Part shown: positions 23,139 through 33,250 of the stretch, piece by piece
Layout: every line of letters begins with the position of its first letter
Position numbering within the stretch: the stretch's first letter is position 1
Source of the DNA: Verticillium longisporum
Lineage: Eukaryota > Ascomycota > Sordariomycetes > Glomerellales > Plectosphaerellaceae
NCBI GenBank assembly: GCA_019188255.1
Contig: JAETXT010000003.1
Span: 1,612,001 to 1,676,000 of the forward strand
DNA: 64,000 bases
Reading direction: 5' to 3'
The notes under the pieces: generated by a model
Told to the model about the DNA's origin: nothing
Databases searched by the model: none
What the model saw: only the letters and a program-made list of their open reading frames with translations
Made by a program: the position numbers and the translations under genes

Positions 23139-24572
23139 CTAGTCCCATATCGCCGGCCCAGGATGGACCCTGGCATAGGGATACACAACTGTTGCTCCCC
23201 CGAACGGCGGAGGGGGCGGCCCCAGTGGCGGCGCAACCTCCATGCTCGGCAGGCTCTGGCCCCCAATGTCTTCCTCCCTCCGCAGGGCCGCTTCCCTGAG
23301 CACCAGCGCAGCGACGTCCGGGTGGCCGATGAGGAACTCGCTCGTTTCCTGTGGCGTCCTCTGCCAGAGGAGCGGCTGCAAGAAACCGATTCGCGCAAAG
23401 ACCATCTTGAGCAGCAGGTCTGACTCAGGAACTCCAGCATATAGCGCGGCGCAGAGACGCAAGACCTCAGGCGTTGCGGCGTCGCCGCCAGCCGTTTCGA
23501 GCATGGCGACGCAGCGGCGACGGATGGCAGCCTTGAAGTCGTTCATCAGAAATTTATTGGCGCAGATGTATACCTCAATGCTCAGTGCATACGTTTGAAA
23601 CCACGTGCGCATGTCCTCGCCATGGATGCGACCCTGCGCCTTGCTTGCCGCGTCAATGCTATCGCCAGCTGCTGCAGCTGCAGGGTTGGAACCGCGCCGA
23701 GCGCCTCCTCGGGCAGGGCCGTCAGCGTTTGCCGCATGAGGAGTCGAGCCTGGAGGTGTAGGGATGAGATGACGGTTCCGTCGGCGGCGTCGGTGTGGCT
23801 GGGGGACGGGGGGGGCGGGGATCATCGGTGGCGGAGGCGGCATCATATGAGGGGGCATAGGGCGCGCACGACTGACACCACAGTTCCAGCATGGCGGTCC
23901 TGCTGGGGTGATGCACCGGGGACATCGACAGCCTGGGCGATGTGTTTCGGGGTGCTTCTGCTGTGCGTGTTCCCACTGCCTCTCTTGCCGGCGTTGTCGT
24001 CGCTGCGCCAGACGACGGCTTCGAGCGGCACTGTTCTCACTAGCAGCGCTTTCTTCCGAATCAGATGAGCTCGAGAGCTCCTCAAACCCACGGACCCCAT
24101 CATCTCTCTCCTTACCCCCTCCTGTCTCTGATCGCAACACCGAAGCGACAGCTTGGATGGGCACGAAGGTTTGCTGATACAGGAACGCGACGACGAAATG
24201 AAAGATGGCAGGGTCTTCTTCGGGAAGATCCATCGACTGTGCGTCAGCTTCTCGGAAGCTTCCACACAATGCCTTCCTGAAATACTCGCTCGTGAGCAAG
24301 ACGTCTTTGTGGACATGGAATATCGCAATGTCGGGCGCCTGGCCGACCCGAAGCGGAATGATGGGTGAATTATAGCGCCCATCCGAAGACGACAGCCAGA
24401 AGTCCTCGCGCAAGTTCGGTGCATCTTTTGCCTTCTTTTCATTGTGCGCGTGCTCGAGAACAACGACATCTGGCGTCGTACTTGTGGGCGCCCTCATTGT
24501 ATCGTCTAGCGTCCGCTCTGCGCTGGCACCGGCGCTGCTTCCTTCGCCGTTGCGGTTTGGCTGGCTCGACAT
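23139..24572 (-). CDS. BTB/POZ-domain protein with a Cys- and Pro-rich insert
   Basis: Intronless, 477 residues from the ATG at 24572, which has a purine at -3; another ATG at 24590 would add six residues. The BTB core is split: the N-terminal half has DIAIFHVHKDVLLTSEYF and ALCGSFREADAQSMDLPEED with FLYQQTF. The C-terminal half, after a long insert, has TYALSIEVYICANKFLMNDFK and further helices (LCAALYAGVPESDLLLKMVF). The insert of roughly 200 residues holds an acidic Ser stretch, an Arg/Gln-rich stretch, a paired CxxC element (CRCPRC...CWNC) that could bind zinc, and Pro- and Arg-rich runs. BTB proteins of this fungal type may act as Cul3 adaptors or transcription cofactors; no partner is visible here. 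Confidence 0.8.
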   Translation of the reverse strand: MSSQPNRNGEGSSAGASAERTLDDTMRAPTSTTPDVVVLEHAHNEKKAKDAPNLREDFWLSSSDGRYNSPIIPLRVGQAPDIAIFHVHKDVLLTSEYFRKALCGSFREADAQSMDLPEEDPAIFHFVVAFLYQQTFVPIQAVASVLRSETGGGKERDDGVRGFEELSSSSDSEESAASENSAARSRRLAQRRQRRQERQWEHAQQKHPETHRPGCRCPRCITPAGPPCWNCGVSRARPMPPHMMPPPPPMIPAPPVPQPHRRRRRNRHLIPTPPGSTPHAANADGPARGGARRGSNPAAAAAGDSIDAASKAQGRIHGEDMRTWFQTYALSIEVYICANKFLMNDFKAAIRRRCVAMLETAGGDAATPEVLRLCAALYAGVPESDLLLKMVFARIGFLQPLLWQRTPQETSEFLIGHPDVAALVLREAALRREEDIGGQSLPSMEVAPPLGPPPPPFGGATVVYPYARVHPGPAIWD

Positions 24573-25645
24573 GACAGTGGAAATCCTCATGAGGTCAACG
24601 AAATAGAATCCAAGCCGTCGTGGTAGGTTGGTCTGTTTGGTAAGGACAGGGGCTGTCAAGAAGTCCCGTTTTGGTGTTGCGCCTGTCGAGGGTAAGAGGG
24701 ATGAACACGCAGAATGCAAAGGGAAAGAAGATTGGGCGCAAAGTCATGGCCAGCAGAGCGATACTTGAGGTAGAAAAGGTCACAGGCAGCCACGCGACCT
24801 TGAGACGCATGCCACACCTCAAGAGCCAATTGGCGAGTGGCCGAGGCAGACTTGATGGTGTGCAGTCAGCTGGTGGCTGTAAAACTCCAAGCGGCGGAGT
24901 AAGGCCTCGCAGCCATTGACCAGCCGCCCGGTCCGTTCTCCAGGCAGACGAGGCGGACAGACAGACTTTAGTGGATGGGAAAGGCCTGGAATCGACCCTC
25001 TTCGCTCTTGATCATGCGCGTAATGTAGTGCAACCATCGCATTCAGAGCTAAGAAAGCTGCCACTGCTGTCGTGTTGTGTAGAGGCCTTTGACGGCCATG
25101 CACTTCCTGCGCCTGCGCTGTGCTGCATCGTATCACAGGCGTCGTCACGCAGTGGTCATTCTTGACAGGCCATGATGTGAGGCGGCCTGGCAGCAGCCAA
25201 CTGGCATTCGTACCTCGTCCGAGCTTTCTGCCCTAGTTTTTGATTTAGGGATCCCATGGCCAAGCTTGCCATGGCATCAACAAGTACTGTCGGCAATCTC
25301 ACCTTTAGTCCTGATAAGTGCCCCGCACATAAGCAACCTGCGACTCTGTTCCTGGGCGACACTGGTAAGTGCCATCGTCGTCTTCCCAATTTCACCATTC
25401 AGTCGCACCATACCCGGTCTGCGCTGACGGGGGAGCAGAGCCTGTTATTAGGCTCAAATCATTGGTGGGTGCAAAAGCATGCATGCACACCGAGAGGCCG
25501 GAAATCCGCTTGAAGCCGCCTTGCTCAGGTGGCTGCCAAGAACGGGCTCTGCTGCCGCCTCGTGAATACGTTGGCTGCCTAAGGCGGCCTCACAAAGCAC
25601 CCCTAGTTCCTCACTCTTCGTAGACGTCGTGTTGCATCTCTATCT
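24573..25645. other. intergenic region, BTB gene promoter and HELQ 3' end
   Basis: 1.07 kb with no supported coding region. Confidence 0.5.
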
Positions 25646-28600
25646 CTATTCGAGCGTTAGCTGTAGTAGGGATTTCAGACCGTGTGCTTTTTGCCTACGC
25701 CACAATCGGTTGGCCGAATTTGAGATGACTTGGGCCTTGGCCATCATCTTTTCTTCATACTGAGTGCTATCTTGAGCCTTGATTCGCACCTTGCTTGGTT
25801 GGGCCTGAGGAGGTCAACACGCGGTTTGCGTTAAGGACGGGGGTTAGTGCACTTGACTGTAGAAGAATGGGCACCAACTCCCGCGGGTCCGCGTTCGCGA
25901 CCGCCGCGATACTTCGGTAGCCGCTCTCCCAGAAAATTCGCCTGTTCCCCTATGAGCCAGACAACTACGGAGTCTGCAGGTGCGCCTTCAACTCACGCTG
26001 TTCGACTTTTGATAAAGGTTATCTTAGCCAGCGCTAGCAGGTCTGCCCGGGCACCGGCTCTCAGGCGGTCGGAGAAATGGTCGAGCGCTGCGGACATGAT
26101 CCTGTGAGGCGTATCAGTCAGTGGTTCGATTCGTCTTGAAACCATCTGATGACGGCGAGCTCGTCTTACCCCCATCCCATTTGCTCGCAAAACTTGATCA
26201 TACCAGCAGCGAAGCCGGTGCATGTTTGGGAGAGCGTCTGCACAGCGCCTCGGTGCACATCATATTTGCGAGCAACAACATGGATCGGCATCTCATTACA
26301 GAGGTCTCGTAGTTGTAAGGCCATGTAAAACCTGCGATGCACACGAATTACATCTTGTTCTTCGGGTGTTGATCCCTTAAGCACGCCACCTTGCGCTCTG
26401 GAAACACGTTAGCTCGTGGCATGGCTTTGCACACAAGTGCGTACTCACAGCCGGTTGATTACAGCACGCTTGAGGCCTAGGAATCCGAGAACACGATGAC
26501 CGCTGTCATCAAGCGCCTCCATCTCGTTGCGAAAGACTTGCCAGTTGATGCTTGTGCCGTAGTCCTGAACAGGGGTAAACATGTAGAGAATATGCATCTC
26601 ACCATCCATAACGAATGCCTTGAGCGCGCGTTGTAGTTCCTTGTGGATAAATGTCCCATCATCAGGGTCCAAAGCTGATGCTACAATGGCCTTGCCCAGT
26701 TGTGTCGGACGGAAACCATCCAGACCGTCGACTTCGACGAAGTTGAGAGAGAGAAGATTGTCCAAACTGCTTTGGACACACTTTCGGACGAGTGCGGGAT
26801 CTCCTGTGCAGGCAAGTAGCGTCTTCGCCGCATAGTCGTCGATTGAGTCGCGACTTGTGGCCAAACGTATGGCGATAACTTCTAGTAACGCTCTGAGCAT
26901 TGTCAGTATGGGTACACGGTTTTATAGTGGTGACCAACCTCTGAATGCGCTGCTTGTCACTGTTGAGGCCACTCGTGAGCTGTGGCATCTCGGAGTGCAT
27001 AAGATCAACGACTTGTTCCAGGTCGTCTTTCCTACAACACAGGTACGTTTCGCCGACTTCGTCTTTGCCTTTTCGTCCGGCTCGGCCACGCATTTGTCGG
27101 AGCATAGAGGGACCGACAAAGTCGCGACCCATTCGCGCATTGTGAAGAATTACACGGCGAGCAGGCCTTATTAATGTTAAGCAATGACTACCACATGTTC
27201 GTCTGACGGCAACTTACAAGTTGATCCCGGCAGCAAGACTGCACGTTGCAACACAAACCTTCAGAATGCCATTATCATAAGCATTGGCGATCAGTTCGCG
27301 TTCTTCCGTAGTGAGTCCTGCCTACGCAAGGTCAGTAGACGAGCGAGGCACGATGTATTGGAAACTGACATCTGTGAGACCAGTTAGAAGAGTCATGCAG
27401 CGCCAGGTTGGTATCGGAACTGACGGTGGAATGCTACTCCTGAAGGTATAGTCTCTTCGAGCGCCGCATCTAGACCAGTGCTCAAGCTCCGCAGTTCGGC
27501 AAGCAAGCCGACTCTCTTGTCGAATATGGTGGATCCAACCTCTTCTTGCTGGGGCAACACTCGGGCGATTAGCTTGGCATCCGTCTCACAAGCACCCCGG
27601 CTTCCGGCGAAGACCAATGCACCGTATCCTGCTCTAGCGGTTTCGGCCGCTAGAGCTACGACAGAGTTGACTACTGGGTCCTTGAGCTCTCGGTGGACTG
27701 ATGGCTCTATACGCCTGATAGCCATGGCCTCGGACTGCGTGGGCTGAGAAACATTCTTTAGCTGACTCGCTGTCTTGAGCAACTCGCTCGTGGTGGCAGC
27801 AGGGTATACATGGCTTTCGTAGACGAGATGTTCCTCGACGGGTACGGGCCGGTACTTGGTCTCGTAAGAGTGACCCTCGAGCCAGGTCGATAGCAATCTG
27901 ATATTCTGTGGCGCCAGATCAGTCCTACACCCCTTTTAAGCACAGTACGTGCCGCGGTGACTCACAGAAAGAGTTGCGCTCATGCCGATAACCTGCATCG
28001 GCTGAGGAAGGGATATTAATTTGGTAGCCATAAGCTCCATTAGATAGCCCCGATGGTCGTCGTCAATCATGTGCAATTCATCCAAAACCACAATCCTGAG
28101 GTGCTTGATCGAGCAATCGTCGATAGCCGTGTTGATCATGGCATTTGCCTGTGGTGAGTCAGACCTGGCCTGGACCTGATGCTTGTGTGGTCACTTTACC
28201 TTCTCAATAGTGCAAACTCCAATGTCAAAGTCCGCCCAAGTCGACTGTACCTTGCCGCCACCGACGAAGCCAACGACGCGTATAGTATTCTCGTCGGCCC
28301 TCCTCCGCCAAAGTCGTTTCGCATCATCTACGGGAGGGGGATCATTCACCTTGGCCAGGCCATCTACTATATTGCGCAACCAACGGACCTTCTCCTGAAC
28401 GAGAGCAACATAAGGAAGGACCAAGATGGCTTTTGCATCTTTATCTTCGAGAACCCGCTTCAGCATGAGCACGTCTGCCACCAGCGACTTGCCGCCGCCA
28501 GTGGGTGCGCTGTAGACGAGGTTCTTCTCACCACTAAGGAGACCGGGGCCGAGTAGACATGCCTTCTGCCAAGGGTAAATACTGTGAATGCCAAGCTTGA

Positions 28601-28973
28601 CGAAGTTATGGATCAGCGGCCGTGGGAGGCCATAGATGGTGTGGGCGAGAGAAAGCAAGGGATCTACGGATGAAGAAGGGGTCGCTTGGATGGTCCGTCG
28701 CTGAGAGTACTCAGAGAGCCCTCGGTTCCTATGGAGGGCAGCAGCGAGGGTGGTGATGGGGCTGGCGGAGAGCCGTGGAGAACCAGCCGGTATCCCAACA
28801 GAACGTTGCGCTGTTGCCGATCGGCTTGGGATGGTGGGATAAGAGAACCCCGCTGACGGTTCAACGTCCGAATAACTGCGCTTTTGCCCGGGTAGGGTGG
28901 CCTTAGAATACGTATGTTTCGTCTCCTGTGCGGCCTGGACCGACGTTTTGTGCCAGATGCCGTTACTAGCCAT
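25646..28973 (-). CDS. HELQ/Mus308-family superfamily 2 DNA helicase
   Basis: Probable 3'-5' DNA helicase for crosslink and replication-fork repair, related to HELQ and the helicase half of POLQ; no polymerase domain follows. Exons (minus strand): 28973-28200, 28148-27966, 27905-27425, 27371-27370 (2 nt), 27321-27218, 27166-26939, 26892-26449, 26397-26170, 26101-25997, 25941-25857 and 25804-25646, about 930 residues. Motifs: SAPTGGGKS (Walker A), LDELHMIDDDHRG (DExH), GMSATLS, FHHAGLT, ATCSLAAGINLPARRV and QMRGRAGRKG (motif VI). Winged-helix and ratchet-like regions follow, then IFWESGYRSIAAVANADPRE and AQVISNSANRLW. The FHHAGLT join needs the 2-nt exon AT between introns 27424-27372 and 27369-27322. 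The last junction, after LLQ, lacks a phase-compatible GT donor (CAGTCAAGT where CAGGTCAAGT is expected), so the final exon boundary is uncertain. Confidence 0.85.
27370..27371 (-). other. putative 2-nt exon of the helicase gene
   Basis: The bases AT lie between a 53-nt intron with CTAAC branch site and CACAG acceptor, and a 48-nt intron with GTCAGT donor, CTGAC branch site and GTAG acceptor. Joining CAC C + AT + GCA GGA restores the conserved FHHAG helicase motif. No single-intron solution keeps the frame here. Confidence 0.6.
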
Positions 28974-30551
28974 AGTAAGCAAAGACTGCAGTCAATGTAG
29001 TCTCGATGGATTCCAAAACGAAAAGCGACGCTGGGAAGCCACAAGTAAAAACCAAAGATCAAGTAGAGAACCAAACAAAGGAACGGCAGACAGATCGTGG
29101 TGACGATCCGACCTCTGATCCAGGCCAGTCAAGAAGCCGCGTCGAGGCACCAGTCAACAGGATATCGAGAGGCCCCACCAGACGCGGTATCACGTGCTCA
29201 GGCTCGGCTCTAGCTCGAAGCTAACACCCTGCCGGGCCCTGATTGCTTGCGCAGGCATAGCGTGTGGCGGTGGCAGGAACAGGCGGGTGCTCTTACATGG
29301 GGTGCCTGAAGCGAAGTACATGTAGCTCCGGTGCAGTCGACAGCAGCGAAGGTACATGATCCTGCAGGGGTCGGATCAATAGGTAGGTGGCAGGATGGCA
29401 ACATGGGAAAGCGCAGGGCCCCACACCCTCACCACAGGACCCTCTTGCCTTCCTGTCCAAAGCTCGCCCTTGCGTACGCCTGTCTCGATTCGCTGATGTT
29501 TTTGTTGTCGCCTGTCCATCTCTTTCGCGCATGACACCGCAGGTAGCAAGGGCGGACATCAGACTCAGGGTACGGCATTGCAGCAGCCAAGGATGAATGA
29601 CAAGGTTTGGAACTCCGTCGCTGCTACCTCTTTTGCGGTGCATCCTGGGTACCTACCTACCTTACCTAAGGTACCTGAAGGTAAATACTGGTGCGCACAT
29701 TAGCTCTTCAATATGATCACCCAGGCACTTCACCTTGAGGCAGTCAGGTCTTGACGGTAGGTTCCCCCAAACCTGTCTTAGGTGCTTACCAGGGAGGGAC
29801 AGGGCCAGACCCAGGCAAGAGGAACCCTGGAGATGGGCTTTCCCAGGCCCCATTCGAACTACCTTACCTAGATGCACTCCGGAGCCTTGCTGCTTTTAGC
29901 CTGAGCCGACCCTGAGTTGAGGTTGGTGGCTCAGCATGCACAACCTAGCCACCAACCCTTGCATAAGTTTCAACACAAAGTCCGTCGGTTTGGTCATATT
30001 ACGGTGAAGGACACGACGTCCTCAGACCCATGCTCGCCCCGGCCCCTCGCCCGATCGTGCTGGGCTTGCTTGATGGCATGTCGTGCCAGCGTAGGTACCC
30101 TTCATAGGACCCAGCGGGTACCAGATTGTGCGACGCCCGCACCGTTTCTCCTACCATCTATCTTTGGTGCCTTAGGTAGAGGCCATCTCACACTGTGCCG
30201 TTTCGCGCCACATTAACTCCCGACGTTTTGACGTGTTGATGCGATCGCGTCTCCTCGGCAAAATCAGGAACGCTGCGAAGCTTCCGGTGACATTTGAATG
30301 ATGACTCTTATTACTGGGGATGACTCTGTTATGTAACTAAGCCTTTGAAAACTGCCACTAAACGGGCCTAAAAGGGGAGAGTTTTAGTAAGCACTAGGGG
30401 TATTTACATATACCCGAAAAGCATATTCGCACGAAGACTGAAATCGCTCATCTTAGCAGCCGCGTCCATCAAAATCTGGTTGCATATCGTCTTTTGTTCA
30501 CTTCGACCACAACGACGGCATCAACGGCAATCAATCTCGATATCACGCAAA
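28974..30551. other. divergent promoter region of the helicase and adenylosuccinate synthetase genes
   Basis: 1.58 kb without supported coding regions. GGTACCTACC-type strings cluster at 29647-29685 and 30091-30180. Confidence 0.5.
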
Positions 30552-33250
30552 ATGACTATCAATGTCATTCTCGGGGCCCAATGGGGTAAGTTTTCCTTGC
30601 CTCCCTTGCCTGGAATACATCCTTCCTTTGCGCTTGGCCGATATCGGTTTGCTCTCATGACACTGACGATGACCTCATAGGTGACGAAGGCGTGAGTCCT
30701 CGATCCGAACCCGATAGGGAGCGACATCCGGCCATTAACGATCCTGTGTGTTCAGAAGGGAAAGCTGGTTGATATCCAGGCCCGGGAGGCGCAACTTTGT
30801 TGCCGAGCTGCTGTAAGTTTAACGATGGCAACAATTCCGCCAACAGCTCCATGATCCCTTCACAATCGACTATCTCCGGGTGGAATATTTACTAACTACC
30901 CCCAAAGGGCGGATCTAATGCAGGTCAGTCTATTTGTCGCGAGGCGGTTTCCTAAAGTAGCCTCAATCGGAGGTCAGCGCTGACTTGCAGGACGATTTCA
31001 GGTCACTTAATCAAGTTCGTTGAAAGCTCTCCCTTGATCAATTGATACAGTTGTCATTTGCTAACGAGTCAAAGGGTGGATGGAGTCTCCTACAGGTAAT
31101 GAACGGGACGACGTCGAAGCTGTGGATGGCTACTGACTTGAACTAGCTTCCACCTCTTGCCCTCCGGCCTCATGAACCCGCGCTGCATGAACTTCATCGG
31201 GTCCGGTGTGGTCTTTCATATGTGCGTCATCCCAAGACCTCCGACTGTGGGCCGATGGATTGGCAGATAGGCATCTTATTGATGTCTCGCCTGGTTCGCG
31301 CCCCTTAAATGAACAGATCAACAAGACTGACTCGGTCCCTCCAGCCCAACCTTCTTCAGCGAGCTCAAGGAGCTTGAAGAGAGTATGTTGCACCATATCA
31401 CAATTCTTGGTGCATCAGTATGTCTAACATAGCTCAGAGGGCCTGACCGCGGTGCATGATCGAATCCTTGTTTCTGATAGGGTCAATGTCCTCTTGGACA
31501 TGCACATGGCAGTCGATGGTCTCGAGGAGCAGGAGCTTGGAGGTTCGTCCCATGGATGCGATGCTCTTTCAAGGAGCAGCAGCTAATGAAAACCTCAGAC
31601 GCAGCCATCGGAACAACAAGACGCGGTACTGTACCCATAGAACCTCATGCTGCACCTTTGCCCCTTTCCAAGCATTCTCATATATGAACATCACGGCTGG
31701 CGATTCCATTGAGGGAACTGGGTCTAACGTCTTCTGTAGGCATTGGTCCATGCTATCAAACAAGCAGGGCGGTAAGAACTTGACTTGACGAGGGATTGCA
31801 AAGTGCGCTAACTTTCCCAGCGTAACGGCATCAAACTGACTGACATCTTCCATCCTGAACTTTTCGAGAAGAAGGTGCAGCGCCTCGCTGATGGTTATCA
31901 AAAGCGCTTTGGAGATCTCTTCAAGTACGACATCAAAGCCGAGCTTGCTCGTTTTGAAGAATACAGGGAGACGATGAGGAAATACGTCGTGGACGGCGTG
32001 GCCTTCATGACATCCGCGCAACAGAGCGACACCAAGATTGTGGTCGAAGGCGCAAACGTAATGTTCTCGCGCCCAACGCTAAACGAACAGTGCTTACTTC
32101 AATAGGCACTCATGCTCGATGTCGATTATGGCTCGTACCCAGTAAGTCTGCGACAATTTGGTTGCGCGTTTTGCATCGATGCTTATAATCAATAACAGTT
32201 CGTTACTTCGTCAAGTACCACGCTTGCTGGCATCATTGGTGGACTTACCCTTAACCCGAAGAACATTACAGAGACGGTTGGAGTCGTCAAGGCTTGTATG
32301 TTGATTGCTCTCAGGCTCTTTTCCCTTGCTGACTAGCCACAGACACTACCCGCGTCGGCTGGGGCGCCTTCAAGACGGAAGATACGGAAGAGTACGTCTT
32401 GATTACGTTCCCAAAGCCGTTGCAGGCTAATTGAAAACTTTAGGGTTGGCAACAAACTTCAGGAAATTGGACGCGAATGGGTGAGGCTATGTGCACCCCA
32501 AAGGATTCGGGCTTCCACCGCTGACAAGACATAGGGCACGTCGACTGGCCGCAGACGCCGATGCGGATGGTGAGTTTCAATCCATGGCGTTTAGCTACTG
32601 ATCAACTTACTGACTGCCTTTAGGCTCGGTACGCACAACTCGAAGAACCTCAGGGATTGACAGGATTGGGTGCGCAACTAACAAGTGCAAACAGACCTTG
32701 TTGTTGTCAAGTACAGCAACTCCATCAACTACTACACCAGCCTGAATCTGACAAAGGTAGGCCTGTTATGCTTCCGATATGCATGGGAATACTCTAACAC
32801 TTCATAGCTCGACGTTTTGGACACTTTCGAAACGATCAAGATCGCGATCGCTTACAAGGTCGACGGACAGGTAAGTGATGTCAACGAGATCATCTAGACG
32901 ATCGTGACGCTGACCGTCTGGACAGGAACTGGACTCTTACCCTGCGGATCTTGACATCTTGGGACGAGCTGAGGTGGTTTACCACGAGATGCCGGGGTGG
33001 CAGACACCGACTACCAACGCGAAGACCTACATCGATCTGCCCAAGAAGGCTCGCGACTACGTCGAGGTAGGCAATCGAACCGGGCTCGTATAGCGAACAA
33101 TGGCGCTGACCTCTAGCAGTACATCGAGAAATTTGTGGGAGTCGAGGTTTGTGGGCGCATCTACTGACCAAACCCGCAGTTGCTAACGTTCCGTAGATCA
33201 AGTACATCGGCACCGGTCCCGAGCGCGAGGCCATGATCCGGCGCTCCTGA
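30552..33250 (+). CDS. ADE12: adenylosuccinate synthetase with 22 introns
   Basis: Cytosolic GTP-dependent enzyme joining IMP and aspartate on the way to AMP. The protein needs 23 exons: 30552-30585, 30681-30691, 30756-30812, 30908-30923, 31002-31014, 31075-31095, 31147-31221, 31345-31382, 31438-31542, 31599-31625, 31740-31771, 31821-32057, 32106-32141, 32199-32295, 32343-32391, 32444-32480, 32535-32569, 32624-32628, 32695-32756, 32808-32870, 32926-33066, 33120-33146 and 33197-33250. They sum to 1272 nt, 423 residues, the normal length. Motifs: GAQWGDEGKGK with the catalytic Asp, NAGH with the catalytic His, [59 protein letters not shown] and PGWQTPT. Every join keeps phase and uses GT-AG. 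Several exons are tiny (11, 13, 16 and 5 nt). No frameshift is needed anywhere. Confidence 0.92.
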
